Part shown: one piece after another, positions 42,273 to 53,219 of the stretch
How positions within the stretch are numbered: position 1 is the first letter of the stretch
How the letters are laid out: each line of letters opens with the position of its first letter
Assembly: GCF_018406645.1 (NCBI RefSeq)
Contig: NZ_AP024546.1
Coordinates: forward strand, 1,116,001 to 1,180,000
DNA from: Lysobacter helvus
GTDB lineage: Bacteria; Pseudomonadota; Gammaproteobacteria; Xanthomonadales; Xanthomonadaceae
Length of the DNA: 64,000 nt
Direction of reading: 5' to 3'
Position numbers and translations under genes: made by a program
Notes under the pieces: generated by a model
The model's input: only the letters and a program-made list of their open reading frames with translations
Told to the model about the DNA's origin: nothing
Database searches by the model: none

Positions 42273-42737
42273 CTAGCCTTTTCGGAAGGCGACGAAACGT
42301 GCGCGCAGTGTCGCTGCGTCGGCGCCGTCGGGGAGGCGGACGCGGGCCAGCAGTTCGATGCGGGCGCGACCGCGGTCGGCGAGGGTGGACAGGAACACCT
42401 GCCAGTCGCTGTCGGGCGCGGCGTGCGCTTCGGCGTCCAGGTCGGCGTACAGCGGCGCGAGGTAGCGCACCTGGCTGTCGGCGACGAAGACGTCGGCTTC
42501 CATGCCCGCGCCCTGGATGCGCATCGTCGCGAGGCCCCAGCAGGCGAGCGTCATCAGGGACGACAGGCTGCCGCCGAACGCGCAGCCCTTGTCGTTGACG
42601 TTGCGATCCAGCGGGGCGAGGAGCGAGAGGCGTTCTTCGTCGAAGTGGTGGATCGACACCGCCATCGCCGCCACCGGGGGCATGCCCTGGTAGTGGGCGT
42701 CGAGGTGGGCGAGGCGATCGGCGAGGGAATCGGTCAT
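42273..42737 (-). CDS. YiiD_C-type hotdog thioesterase
   Basis: 154 residues. HFDEERLSLLAPLDRNVNDK and GCAFGGSLSSLMTLACWG match the YiiD C-terminal thioesterase fold, in which the Asn-Asp-Lys loop faces the central helix. Cytoplasmic; the acyl substrate is unknown. Its start is divergent from hemD. Confidence 0.82.
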   Translation of the reverse strand: MTDSLADRLAHLDAHYQGMPPVAAMAVSIHHFDEERLSLLAPLDRNVNDKGCAFGGSLSSLMTLACWGLATMRIQGAGMEADVFVADSQVRYLAPLYADLDAEAHAAPDSDWQVFLSTLADRGRARIELLARVRLPDGADAATLRARFVAFRKG

Positions 42738-42795
42738 GGCGGTGCGCATCGATGAGCGGTTGCGGCGCGGGGCGGCACGCCACAAGCTGCGCGCC

Positions 42796-43578
42796 ATGCG
42801 TCCGAACACCCAACGCGGGACCGCGGCATGGTACGTGATCTCCCTGCGGCCGGTCGGCCAGCATGGCGCGTTGCGCCGTGCGGCGGCGAATGCGGGCGCG
42901 CAATGCATCGCGGTGTCGACGACACGCATCGCACCGCGGAACGACAAGGCGACGCGCGCAGCGTTGCGTGCAGCGCTGGCGGCGCCGGTCGTCGTGTTCA
43001 CCAGTCCGAATGCCGTGCGGTGCGCGGCGATGTTGTCGCCGCTGCGGCCGCGGCGCGGACAAGTCGTGTGCGCGATCGGTGCGGGAACGGCCGCGGCGTT
43101 GCGGCGTGCCGGGCTGTCCGAGGTGGTGGTGCCGGCGCGCGCGGACAGCGAAGGCGTGCTGGCACTGCCGGCGCTGCGGGATGTCGCCGGCCGCACGGTG
43201 GGATTGGTGACCGCGCCCGGCGGGCGCGATCGTCTGGCACCCGGCCTGCAGGCGCGCGGCGCGAAGCTTGCGCGTGCCGATGTGTACGCCCGCGTGCCGA
43301 TCGCCCCTTCGCCGCGCGCCTGGACTGCGTTGCGCACGCTGGCGTCGCGGCCGTGCATCGCGATGAGCAGCGTCGATGCGCTGCGCGGGTTGGTCGAGCA
43401 CGCGCCGGTCGATCTCCGGGCGCGGGTGCTCGACTGGGACGTCGCGGCCGGCAGCGCGCGGCTCGCGGACGAGGCGCGGGCCCTCGGCTTCCGGCGCGTG
43501 CGGATCGCGGCCGGCGTGCGCCCGGCCGAGCTGGTCGCCGCGGCGCGTGATGGCGGCCCACGACGGTCCATCCGGTAG
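42796..43578 (+). CDS. hemD: Uroporphyrinogen-III synthase
   Basis: 260 residues. It cyclises hydroxymethylbilane with inversion of ring D. The family is poorly conserved; visible are the N-terminal YVISLRPVGQH, PVVVFTSPNAVRCAA, VCAIGAGTAAALRRAG and LVTAPGGRDRLAPGL. The ATG at 42796 is the likely start, but no ribosome site is evident; an upstream in-frame ATG at 42736 would run into the divergent thioesterase start. It leads hemD-hemX-hemY. Confidence 0.85.
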   Translation: MRPNTQRGTAAWYVISLRPVGQHGALRRAAANAGAQCIAVSTTRIAPRNDKATRAALRAALAAPVVVFTSPNAVRCAAMLSPLRPRRGQVVCAIGAGTAAALRRAGLSEVVVPARADSEGVLALPALRDVAGRTVGLVTAPGGRDRLAPGLQARGAKLARADVYARVPIAPSPRAWTALRTLASRPCIAMSSVDALRGLVEHAPVDLRARVLDWDVAAGSARLADEARALGFRRVRIAAGVRPAELVAAARDGGPRRSIR

Positions 43579-43611
43579 CATCTGCGCACCCCCCGCGTCA
43601 TCGGCGACACC

Positions 43612-44592
43612 GTGATCGAACCCGACGCATCGCCTGCCCTCCCCTCGCGCCGCCGCGCCCCGCTCGCGTGGCTGGTGCTGCTGTTGTTCGCGCTGGCCGC
43701 CGCATGGGGCTGGCACGCCTGGACGCAGCGCCAATCCGCCGCGCGCGCGATGGAAATCGATGCGCAACAGCGCGTCGAAGCGCTGGAAGCGCGCATGGAA
43801 TCCTTGCGCCGCGAACAGCGCGCGCAGGCCGGTCGCCTGCAACAGGCCGATGCGACGAACCGCGTGCTGCGCGACGAACTGCTCGGCGTCGGCCAGCGCG
43901 CGGCGCTGCTGGAAGACAGCGTGTCGAAGCTCGCCGATCCCGATCGCCATGGCGCGCAGGCGCTGCGCCTGGATGAAGTCGAGATGCTGTTGTCGATGGC
44001 GCGCAATCGCCTGGACATCGCATCGGACCTCGACGGTGCGCGCCGCGCGTATGCGTTGGCCTCGGGCATGCTCGACGGTATCGACGATCCGGCGTACCTC
44101 AGCCTGCGCCAGACGCTCGCGCAGGAGCGCGCGGCGCTGGAAGCCGTCGGCGTGGATCCGGCGCACGCCGCGGCCGCGAAGCTCGATGCGATCGAAACGC
44201 GCCTGCCCACGTTGCCGCTCGTGCGCGATGCGCGCGAGGCGTCGCAGCGTTCGTGGTGGGAACGCGTCGCGTCGCGCCTGATCGACGTCCAGCCGAGCGA
44301 TCGTGCGCAACTGCGCGCGACGAGCGATCGCAGCGCGGGCATGGAAGCGCTCGCCATCGAGTTCACGCTGGCGCGCGCCGCGCTGGAACGTCGCGACCTG
44401 CCCACGTGGCGTGCGTCGCTCGGCCGCGCCGATGCGTGGCTGCCGCGGTTGTGGCCGGACACCGATGCGCTGCGTGCGCAACGTCGCGCGTTGCAGGCGC
44501 TGCGCGCGCAGTCGCTGGCGTTGCGGTCGCCGGTGCTCGGCAGTTCGCTCACGCAATTGCGCGCGATGCGCGCCCGCACGGAGGCGCCATGA
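43612..44592 (+). CDS. hemX: HemX-like membrane protein
   Basis: 326 residues. One N-terminal membrane helix, a coiled coil (about 45-110) and a helical HemX domain (LDEVEMLLSMARNRLDIASD; ARAALERRDLPTWRASLGRA). It is usually annotated as uroporphyrinogen-III methyltransferase-like but has no SAM site, so enzyme activity is unlikely. The start is GTG. TAGCAT (43576-43581), overlapping the hemD stop, is a -10 candidate. It overlaps hemY by 4 bp. Confidence 0.88.
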   Translation: MIEPDASPALPSRRRAPLAWLVLLLFALAAAWGWHAWTQRQSAARAMEIDAQQRVEALEARMESLRREQRAQAGRLQQADATNRVLRDELLGVGQRAALLEDSVSKLADPDRHGAQALRLDEVEMLLSMARNRLDIASDLDGARRAYALASGMLDGIDDPAYLSLRQTLAQERAALEAVGVDPAHAAAAKLDAIETRLPTLPLVRDAREASQRSWWERVASRLIDVQPSDRAQLRATSDRSAGMEALAIEFTLARAALERRDLPTWRASLGRADAWLPRLWPDTDALRAQRRALQALRAQSLALRSPVLGSSLTQLRAMRARTEAP

Positions 44593-45839
44593 ACCTGTTC
44601 CGGAACCTGTTGTTCCTGCTCGTGCTCGCGCTGGTCGGTGCGCTGGTGGCGCAGCGGCTGGTGGAGGATCCGGGCCTGGTGCTGGTGCGCTTCCACGGGC
44701 ACGACTACCGCAGCACGCTGGTCGTCGCGTTGTTGCTGGTCGTCGCGGGGCTGTTGGGATTGTGGTTGGCGTGGACGGTGCTGGCGCTGCCCTTCCGCGG
44801 GTGGCGGGGTTTCAAACGCAGGCAGGCGCGCGCGCGTTTGGTCGACGGGATGTCGGCGTTGCACCAGGGACATTGGTCGCGCGCGGAAAAGCTGCTCGAC
44901 ATGGCGGCCGAGCGCGACGCCTCGGCGCCGGTGGCGCGCGTGGCCGCGGCGCAGGCGGCGGAAGCGCGCGGCGATGTGGCGGCGGCGAGCCGGCAGCTGG
45001 AGTTATTGGGCGATCGTTATCCGGTCGCGTCGGCGCTGGCGCGCGCCGAGCGCACGTGGGCCGCGGGCGATGCCGCGGCGACGCTCGCGTTGCTCGACGC
45101 ACCCGCGGCGCAACCCCTGCCGCCGCGTGGCCTCGTGCTCCGCGCGAATGCATTGGCGGCGCTGGGACGTTCCCACGAGGCCTACGGGATGCTCGGTGCG
45201 TTGCGCCAGCAGCAGGCGCTCCCCACCGCGGCGCTCGATGCGCTGCAGGCGCGCTGGGCCGCGGCGTCGCTGGCGGAATCGGCCGATGCCAACGCGCTCG
45301 CCGATCGCTGGGACAGCCTGCCCAAGCCGCTGCAATCGGAGCCGTCGGTCGTCGGCGCCTACGCCACGCGCGCGTCGGCGATGCGCTGGGACGATGCGGC
45401 CGCACGCAATCTCGAACAGGCATTGGCGACGCGCTGGGACGAAGGCCTCGTCGCGATGTACGGCAAGTTGCCGACGACGACGCCCGATGCGCGGCGCGCG
45501 CAGATCGAACGCTGGTTGCAGGCGCATCCGGAATCTCCCGCCGCCCTGCTCGCCCTCGCGCAAGTCCAGCGCGCCAGCGCGCCGTGGCCGGTGGCGGAAG
45601 GCACGCTGCACCGCGCGGTGGCCCAGGGGGGCGGGGCGCAGGCGTGGGAAGCGCTCGGCGAGGGTTACGCCGCCGCGGGCGATCCCGAGACCGCGCGCCG
45701 CTGCTACGCCAACGCGCTGCGCGCCACGCGCGGTGAAGCGCCCCAGCCGCTGCCCAACCGCGACCTGCGCCAACAGATCGTGGACGAGGCCGCCATCGAG
45801 GTCCGCGACGAACACGGCCTGCCCCGCCTCCGCGAATGA
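44589..45839 (+). CDS. hemY: HemY-like TPR membrane protein
   Basis: 416 residues. Two N-terminal membrane helices (HemY_N; NLLFLLVLALVGALVAQRL and a second near 44-65), with GHDYRSTLVVALLL typical of the family, then TPR repeats to the end. Not the protoporphyrinogen oxidase of Gram-positives that carries the same name. It probably organises haem-synthesis enzymes at the membrane. Confidence 0.9.
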   Translation: MNLFRNLLFLLVLALVGALVAQRLVEDPGLVLVRFHGHDYRSTLVVALLLVVAGLLGLWLAWTVLALPFRGWRGFKRRQARARLVDGMSALHQGHWSRAEKLLDMAAERDASAPVARVAAAQAAEARGDVAAASRQLELLGDRYPVASALARAERTWAAGDAAATLALLDAPAAQPLPPRGLVLRANALAALGRSHEAYGMLGALRQQQALPTAALDALQARWAAASLAESADANALADRWDSLPKPLQSEPSVVGAYATRASAMRWDDAAARNLEQALATRWDEGLVAMYGKLPTTTPDARRAQIERWLQAHPESPAALLALAQVQRASAPWPVAEGTLHRAVAQGGGAQAWEALGEGYAAAGDPETARRCYANALRATRGEAPQPLPNRDLRQQIVDEAAIEVRDEHGLPRLRE

Positions 45840-47293
<1,454 letters not shown>

Positions 47294-47357
47294 CGGGTTC
47301 CCCAAGGCTGCGTGGCCGCGTGGCGCGACTTTAACGCGTGGGCATGAAAACGAAGGC

Positions 47358-47397
47358 AATAAAAAGCCCCGCAGGCCAGGGGGAGACCGGCGGGGCT
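47358..47397 (-). terminator. Intrinsic terminator of the sX13-like RNA (and polA)
   Basis: The 8-bp stem AGCCCCGC/GCGGGGCT is followed on the minus strand by TTTTTATT. It also terminates read-through from polA. Confidence 0.88.
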
Positions 47398-47482
47398 GGG
47401 AAGCGGGACTTGGGGAGGAGTCTTCGCTTCGGGATCACTCCAGGGGAGGGAGATGATCTGCGTCAGACCTTGCATCTGACGC
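47358..47482 (-). ncRNA. sX13-like small RNA with C-rich loops
   Basis: The 300-bp gap between the DUF421 gene and polA holds no gene but, on the minus strand, three consecutive stem-loops with C-rich loops. SL1 (47458-47433) has loop CUCCCCU. SL2 (47430-47400) pairs GAAGCG/CGCUUC and GACU/AGUC with loop CCUCCCCA. SL3 (47397-47365) pairs AGCCCCGC/GCGGGGCU with loop UCCCCCU and ends in a U tract. This matches what I recall of sX13 of Xanthomonas, a C-rich, Hfq-independent sRNA that base-pairs with G-rich ribosome sites. The 5' end is uncertain; a further hairpin, GCGUCAGA/UCUGACGC, lies at 47482-47460. Confidence 0.75.
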
Positions 47483-47593
47483 GGGCTATGAGACCACCCG
47501 AAGCATGGATGGTTCGTGAAGATTTCAGTTAAGAACTCGTTGGATTCAGGATGAATTCATCGCGCCCGGAGCGCCCTCACAAACCGCGACTCA

Positions 47594-50374
47594 TCAGTGG
47601 GCTTCATCCCAATTGGCGCCCTTGCCTGCATCGACCACGAGGGGCACGCGCAAGTCGGCGGCGGCGGCCATGCGCGCCTTCGCGCCATCGACCAGATCGT
47701 CCACGAATCCGTCCTCCACGTCGAACACGAGTTCGTCGTGCACCTGCAGGATCATCAGCGCGCGCCCGCCGAGGCCCGCGAGCCAGCGATCGATCTCGAT
47801 CATCGCCCGCTTCACGATATCCGCCGCAGTCCCCTGCATCGGCGCGTTGATCGCCGCGCGTTCGGCGCCCGCGCGCAGGCCCTGGTTGCGCGAGGCGATG
47901 TTTTCCAGGTGCAGCCGGCGCCCGAACACCGTTTCGACGAAGCCGCGCTCGCGCGCTTCCTGCCGCGTGCGCTCCATGAAATCGCGCACGCCCGGATAGC
48001 GCGAGAAATACAAGGCGATGTAGTCCTGCGCTTCGCCGCGCCCGATGCCGAGTTGGCGCGCTAAACCGAATGCGCTCATACCGTACATCAGGCCGAAATT
48101 GATCGCCTTCGCGGCGCGACGCTCGTTGCCGGAGACCTCTTCGATGGTCTTGCCGAACACTTCCGCCGCGGTCGCGCGATGGATGTCGGCGCCGGAGGTG
48201 AATGCGCGCAGCAGGTTCTCGTCTTCCGACAGGTGCGCCATGATCCGCAACTCGATCTGCGAGTAGTCGCACGCCACGATGCTGCGCCCCGCCGGGGCGA
48301 TGAATGCGCGGCGGATGCGGCGGCCGTCCTCGGTGCGGATCGGGATGTTCTGCAGGTTGGGATCGGAGGACGCCAACCGGCCCGTCGCGGCGCCCGCCTG
48401 GTGGTAGCTGGTGTGCACGCGGCCGGTGTTGCGGTTGACCATGTCCGGCAGCTTGTCGGTGTACGTGCTGCGCAGCTTCGCCAGGCCGCGGTACTCCAGG
48501 ATGATGCGCGGCAGCTCGTGCATGTCCGCGATGGCCTCCAGCGCTTCTTCGTTGACGCTGGGCTGGCCGCTCGGCGTCTTCACCTGCACGGGCAGCTTCA
48601 ATTCCTCGAACAGCAACTGGCCCACCTGCTTCGGCGAGTCCAGGCTGAAGGTGCGGCCGGCGAGTTCGGTCGCGCGCTGCTGCGCGTCGAGCATGCGCTT
48701 GCCGAGGTCCGCGGACTGGCGCTTGAGCTCCACGACGTCGACCAACACGCCGTTGGCTTCCACGCGCTCCAGCACGGGCACGAGCGGCATTTCGATTTCG
48801 CGATAGACGCGATCGAGCGTGGGTTCCGACGCCACCTTCGGGCGCAGCACCGAATGCAGGCGCAGGGTGATGTCGGCGTCTTCCGCCGCGTAGCGCGTGC
48901 CGTCTTCCAGCGACACCTGCGAGAACAGGATCTGCTTGGCGCCCTTGCCCGCGACGTCTTCGTACTTGACCGCGTCGTAGCCGAGGTAGCGCTTGGCGAG
49001 CGAATCCATGTCGTGGCGGCTCGCGCCCGCGTTCCACACGAAGCTTTCCAGCATCGTGTCCTCGGCGTAACCGTGCACGTCCATGCCGTGGCAACGCAGG
49101 ACGTGCAGGTCGTACTTGCCGTGCTGCCCGATCTTGCGCCTGTTCGCGTCCGCGAACAGCGGACGCAATGCATCCAGCGTGTCGGCGAGCGGCAACTGCG
49201 CCGGCGCGCCCGGATAGGTGTGGCCGAGCGGGATGTAGCACGCGCGCCCGGCTTCCACCGCCAGGCTGATGCCCACCAGGTTGGCGCACAACGCGTCGAG
49301 CGAATCGGTTTCCGTATCGAACGCGAAGGCCTCGGCGGCCTGCACCTGCGCGATCCACGCGTCCAGGCGATCGCGCGTGAGGATGGTTTCGTATTCGCCC
49401 GGTTCCGACAGCTTCGGATCGATCGCACCGTCGGGCGCCGCGGATCCCGTGCGCGCGTATCCAGCTTCGGTGCCGCGCATCGAGGTCTTGCGCGCCGCCG
49501 CGGGCGCGGGCGTGCCGTCGAGTTCGCGCAAGGCCGCGTTGAACCCGTAGCGGGCGTACAGCACGCGCAGCGCATCGACGTCGCGTGCGCGCAGCTTGAG
49601 CGCCTTTGCGGGCAATTCCAGCGCAACGTCGGTCTTGATCGTCACCAGTTCGCGATTCAGCGGCAGCCGCGGCAACGCCGCGCGCAGGTTCTCGCCGATC
49701 TTGCCGCCGATCTTCGCCGCGTTTTCCATCACGCCGTCGAGCGAGCCGTATTCGGCGAGCCACTTCGCCGCCGTCTTGGGGCCGCACTTGTCGACGCCGG
49801 GCACGTTGTCGACCGCATCGCCCATCAGCGCGAGCATGTCGACGATCTGGTGCGCGTGCACGCCGAACTTGTCGAACACCTTGCCGTCGTTGTCGAGCAC
49901 GCTGCCGCTCATCGTGTTGACGAGGGAGATCGCGCCGAGGCCGCCGCCCTGCACGCGCACCAGCTGCGCGAAGTCCTTGTCGCCGGTGGAGATCGTGACG
50001 TCCGCGCCGTCGCGCGCGGCTTCCAGCGCGAGCGTGCCGATCACGTCGTCCGCTTCCACGCCATCCACGCGCAGGATGGGGAAGCCGAGCGCCTGCACGA
50101 TCTCGCACATGGGCGCGATCTGCGCGCGCAGGTCGTCCGGCATCGCGGCGCGATTGGCCTTGTATTCGGGATAGAGGTCGTCACGGAACGTCTTGCCGGG
50201 CGCGTCGACGACGAAGGCGGCGCAGTCCGGCTGCTCGGCCAGCGTGGCGCGCAGCATGTTCACGACGCCGAACAGGGCGCCCGTGGGCTCGCCGGCGCTG
50301 TTGGTGAGAGGGGGAAGCGCGTGGAACGCGCGATACAGGTACGAGGACCCGTCGATCAGGACCAGTCTTGGCAT
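47594..50374 (-). CDS. polA: DNA polymerase I
   Basis: 926 residues with all three activities. 5' nuclease domain (1-300; LVLIDGSSYLYRAFHALP, TISTGDKDFAQL), 3'-5' exonuclease with intact acidic residues (FAFDTETDSLDAL; GQHGKYDLHVL), and a family A polymerase domain (DYSQIELRIMAHLS motif A, AKAINFGLMYGMSAFGLA O-helix, QVHDELVFDV motif C). A DUF2782 lipoprotein gene is divergent. Confidence 0.98.
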   Translation of the reverse strand: MPRLVLIDGSSYLYRAFHALPPLTNSAGEPTGALFGVVNMLRATLAEQPDCAAFVVDAPGKTFRDDLYPEYKANRAAMPDDLRAQIAPMCEIVQALGFPILRVDGVEADDVIGTLALEAARDGADVTISTGDKDFAQLVRVQGGGLGAISLVNTMSGSVLDNDGKVFDKFGVHAHQIVDMLALMGDAVDNVPGVDKCGPKTAAKWLAEYGSLDGVMENAAKIGGKIGENLRAALPRLPLNRELVTIKTDVALELPAKALKLRARDVDALRVLYARYGFNAALRELDGTPAPAAARKTSMRGTEAGYARTGSAAPDGAIDPKLSEPGEYETILTRDRLDAWIAQVQAAEAFAFDTETDSLDALCANLVGISLAVEAGRACYIPLGHTYPGAPAQLPLADTLDALRPLFADANRRKIGQHGKYDLHVLRCHGMDVHGYAEDTMLESFVWNAGASRHDMDSLAKRYLGYDAVKYEDVAGKGAKQILFSQVSLEDGTRYAAEDADITLRLHSVLRPKVASEPTLDRVYREIEMPLVPVLERVEANGVLVDVVELKRQSADLGKRMLDAQQRATELAGRTFSLDSPKQVGQLLFEELKLPVQVKTPSGQPSVNEEALEAIADMHELPRIILEYRGLAKLRSTYTDKLPDMVNRNTGRVHTSYHQAGAATGRLASSDPNLQNIPIRTEDGRRIRRAFIAPAGRSIVACDYSQIELRIMAHLSEDENLLRAFTSGADIHRATAAEVFGKTIEEVSGNERRAAKAINFGLMYGMSAFGLARQLGIGRGEAQDYIALYFSRYPGVRDFMERTRQEARERGFVETVFGRRLHLENIASRNQGLRAGAERAAINAPMQGTAADIVKRAMIEIDRWLAGLGGRALMILQVHDELVFDVEDGFVDDLVDGAKARMAAAADLRVPLVVDAGKGANWDEAH

Positions 50375-50386
50375 CCGGGGATTCTA
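50375..50386 (-). promoter_or_regulatory. Candidate leaderless promoter of polA
   Basis: TAGAAT on the minus strand (50386-50381) followed by 6 nt and the ATG at 50374. There is no purine-rich ribosome site. Confidence 0.5.
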
Positions 50387-50473
50387 CGCCCGCATCGCGC
50401 CCGCCCCGACCACGTCGCCACAACATCCCGGGCGCATAATCCGGACCGGATGGAGCCAGGCAGGAGGTGTCGG

Positions 50474-50809
50474 ATGGACGCGTTTCCCCGCCCCGCGCGA
50501 CAAGTCGCGCTCGTGCTGTCGATCGCCGCGGTTTTCACCGGCGCGCTCGTCGCCGGCTGCAGTACCTATGGCGGGGCCGATGCCGGTGGGCCTCCCATCC
50601 CGCCCGATGCCGTGGCCAGCACGCGGACCGAAACCAACGGCGACGTCGTCACCGAGTACCGCGTCGGTGGCGCCATCTCGATGGTCCGCATCGTGCCGCC
50701 GCATGGCCCCACGTATTACCTCACCGATTCCGATGGCGACGGCCGCCTGGACCGCACGCCCCAGGGCACGCGCGACGCGCCCGTCTACTTCAAGCTCTAT
50801 GGCTGGTGA
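50474..50809 (+). CDS. DUF2782 lipoprotein
   Basis: 111 residues. Signal peptide ending in LVAGCST (lipobox), then the DUF2782 core RIVPPHGPTYYLTDSDGDGR. CAGGAGG lies 9 nt before the ATG. Adjacent and divergent to polA. Function unknown. Confidence 0.84.
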   Translation: MDAFPRPARQVALVLSIAAVFTGALVAGCSTYGGADAGGPPIPPDAVASTRTETNGDVVTEYRVGGAISMVRIVPPHGPTYYLTDSDGDGRLDRTPQGTRDAPVYFKLYGW

Positions 50810-50839
50810 CCCCCGCCGCCTTCCCCCCGGAGGACCACG

Positions 50840-51037
50840 ATGACCAAGCTCGACAAACCCATGCGCCGCGAACTGCAGATCGGAGACCAGGTGTACACGC
50901 TCACCATCGGTCCCGATGGCCTGAAGCTCGTGGAAAAGGGACGCCGCAAGGGCCTCGAGCTCGCCTGGTCGGCGCTGGTCAGCGGCGATGCCGCGCTCGC
51001 CAGCGCGTTGCAGGCGTCGGTGGCCGACGCACCGTAA
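50840..51037 (+). CDS. Small conserved-looking protein of unknown function
   Basis: 65 residues, soluble. A beta-hairpin-like start (RRELQIGDQVYTLTIGPDGL) is followed by a basic patch and a short helix. GGAGG precedes the ATG, and it follows the DUF2782 gene by 30 bp, so it is probably cotranscribed. No family recognised. Confidence 0.65.
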   Translation: MTKLDKPMRRELQIGDQVYTLTIGPDGLKLVEKGRRKGLELAWSALVSGDAALASALQASVADAP

Positions 51038-51044
51038 GCGACCG

Positions 51045-53219
51045 TCAGGCCGGCTGCAGGTTGGCGTAGGCCAGCACCAGCCATTTCGAACCGGCGTCGT
51101 CGAAATTGACCTGCACGCGTGCGTGCGCGCCGGTGCCTTCGTAATCGATGACCACGCCAGTACCGAACGTCGGATGGCGCACGTTGGCGCCGAGCTTCAC
51201 GGGCGCCGGATCCATCGCCGGCATCGCCGCGTTGCGCCGCCCCTGCGGCATGTAGGGACGCGAGACCTGCACGCGCGGCCGCACTTCGTTCACCAGCGGG
51301 CCGGGGATCTCGCGCAGGAAGCGCGAGGGGATCCCGTACATGTCCGAGCCGTGGATGCGCCGCGCCTCGGCATACGTGAGTACGAGCTTCTGCCGCGCAC
51401 GCGTGATGCCGACGTACGCCAGGCGCCGTTCTTCCTCGAGGCGACCGGGCTCCTCGGAGGACTTCGTGTTGGGGAACAGGCCTTCTTCCAGGCCGGCGAG
51501 GAACACCAGCGGGAATTCCAGCCCCTTCGCGCTGTGCAGCGTCATCAGCTGCACGCCGTCCTCGCCGGATTGCGCCTGGCCCTCGCCCGCTTCCAGCGCG
51601 GCGTAGCTGAGGAACGCGACGAGCTCGCTCAACGCCGCCGATTCCTCGTCGTCGCCATGCACGAAGCGCGAGGCGACCGACACGAGTTCGTCGAGGTTGT
51701 CGGTGCGCGAATCCAGCTGGCCGCGTGATTCGTTCGCGTAGTGCTCGCGCAGGCCGCTGCGCACCAGCACGTGGTCGATCTTCTCCTGCAGCGGCAAGGC
51801 GTCGGTTTCCACCTGCAGGCCTTCGACCAGCAGCAGGAACCCCGCGATCGCGTTGCGCGCGCGCGCCGCCAGGCCCGTGCCTTCGGAGACGCGCTTGGCC
51901 GCTTCCCACAACGAGATCGCCTCTTCGCGCGCGCGACGACGCACTTCGTCCAGCGTGCGCTCGCCGATGCCGCGGGTCGGGGTGTTCACCGCGCGCTCGA
52001 AGGCGGCATCGTCCGCGCGATTGGTCACCAGGCGCAGGTACGCCAGCGTGTCCTTGATTTCCGCGCGCTCGAAGAAGCGCTGCCCGCCGTACACGCGGTA
52101 CGGGATCTGTTCGCCGAGCAAGGCTTCTTCGAACGCACGCGACTGCGCGTTGCTGCGATAGAGGATCGCGCACTCGCCGTGGCTGCCGCCGTCGCGCACC
52201 CAGGCGCGGATGCGTTCGACGACGAAGCGGGCTTCGTCGATTTCGTTGTACGCCGCGTACAGGTCGATCGGCTCGCCTTCGCCGGCGTCGGTCCACAGCT
52301 GTTTGCCGAGGCGATCGGGGTTGTGCGCGATCACCGCGTTGGCGGCGTTGAGGATGTTGGACGTGGAGCGGTAGTTCTGTTCCAGGCGCAGCGTGGTCGC
52401 GCCCGGGTAGTCGCGCAGGAAACGCTGCACGTTCTCGACCTTCGCGCCACGCCAGCCGTAGATCGCCTGGTCGTCGTCGCCGACCACGAACACGTGGCCC
52501 GTCTCGCCCGCCAGCAGGCGCACGAAGCCGTACTGGATCGCATTGGTGTCCTGGAATTCGTCGACCAGCACTTCGCCGAACCGGTGCCGGTAATGCGCCA
52601 GCAAGCCCGCGTTGTCGCGCAGCAGTTCGTGCGCGCGCAGCAGCAGCTCCGCGAAATCCACCAGGCCCGCGCGTTCGCAACGCTCCTGGTAGGCCGCGTA
52701 CGCCTTGCGCATCGTGTCCATGAACCAGTCGCTGCCCGGCTGGATGTTCTCGGCGCGCCGGCCTTCATCCTTCTGCGCGTTGATCCACCACGCGATCTGC
52801 CGCGGCGGAAACCGCGTGTCGTCGAGTTCCAGCTGTTGCACCACGCGCTTGACGAGGCGCAGCTGGTCGTCCGAATCCAGCACCTGGAAGCCTTCCGGCA
52901 AACCGGCGTCCTGCCAGTGCAGGCGCAGCAGGCGATGGGCGAGGCCGTGGAAGGTGCCGATCCACATGCCGCGCGATCCGTTGCGCAGCAGGTGCTCTGC
53001 GCGATGTCTCAGCTCGCCGGCGGCCTTGTTGGTGAAGGTGACCGCGAGGATGCCGTGCGGCGGCACGCCCATCACTTCGTTCAACCATGCGATGCGGTGC
53101 ATCAGCACGCGGGTCTTGCCGCTGCCCGCGCCGGCCAGCACGAGGTAGTGGCCGGCGGCCGCGGTCACGGCCTCGCGTTGGGCGGGGTTGAGCGCGTCGA
53201 GCAGGTGGGAGACATCCAT
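51045..53219 (-). CDS. uvrD: DNA helicase II (UvrD/Rep superfamily 1)
   Basis: 724 residues, the length of UvrD. Walker A AGAGSGKTRVLMHRI, motif II VDEFQDTN, motif III GDDDQAIYGWRGAK, motif IV LEQNYRSTSNIL and motif VI VGITRARQKL are all present. It acts in mismatch and nucleotide excision repair. A C-terminal tail (VQVNFDDAGSKWLVLAYANL) matches the UvrD beta domain. Confidence 0.97.
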   Translation of the reverse strand: MDVSHLLDALNPAQREAVTAAAGHYLVLAGAGSGKTRVLMHRIAWLNEVMGVPPHGILAVTFTNKAAGELRHRAEHLLRNGSRGMWIGTFHGLAHRLLRLHWQDAGLPEGFQVLDSDDQLRLVKRVVQQLELDDTRFPPRQIAWWINAQKDEGRRAENIQPGSDWFMDTMRKAYAAYQERCERAGLVDFAELLLRAHELLRDNAGLLAHYRHRFGEVLVDEFQDTNAIQYGFVRLLAGETGHVFVVGDDDQAIYGWRGAKVENVQRFLRDYPGATTLRLEQNYRSTSNILNAANAVIAHNPDRLGKQLWTDAGEGEPIDLYAAYNEIDEARFVVERIRAWVRDGGSHGECAILYRSNAQSRAFEEALLGEQIPYRVYGGQRFFERAEIKDTLAYLRLVTNRADDAAFERAVNTPTRGIGERTLDEVRRRAREEAISLWEAAKRVSEGTGLAARARNAIAGFLLLVEGLQVETDALPLQEKIDHVLVRSGLREHYANESRGQLDSRTDNLDELVSVASRFVHGDDEESAALSELVAFLSYAALEAGEGQAQSGEDGVQLMTLHSAKGLEFPLVFLAGLEEGLFPNTKSSEEPGRLEEERRLAYVGITRARQKLVLTYAEARRIHGSDMYGIPSRFLREIPGPLVNEVRPRVQVSRPYMPQGRRNAAMPAMDPAPVKLGANVRHPTFGTGVVIDYEGTGAHARVQVNFDDAGSKWLVLAYANLQPA

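Noticed and set aside
47338-47532. Short plus-strand ORF across the sX13-like region
   Set aside because: It has no ribosome site, and the minus-strand stem-loops and terminator explain the sequence better.
48179-50458. Very long open frame on the plus strand opposite polA
   Set aside because: Its translation is Arg/Ala/His-rich with no family signature and mirrors the codon bias of polA in a GC-rich genome. Only the last part (from 50474) is a real gene.
51035-51047. Hairpin at the small-ORF/uvrD convergent junction
   Set aside because: Only a 4-bp complement is found around the stops, which is expected by chance.
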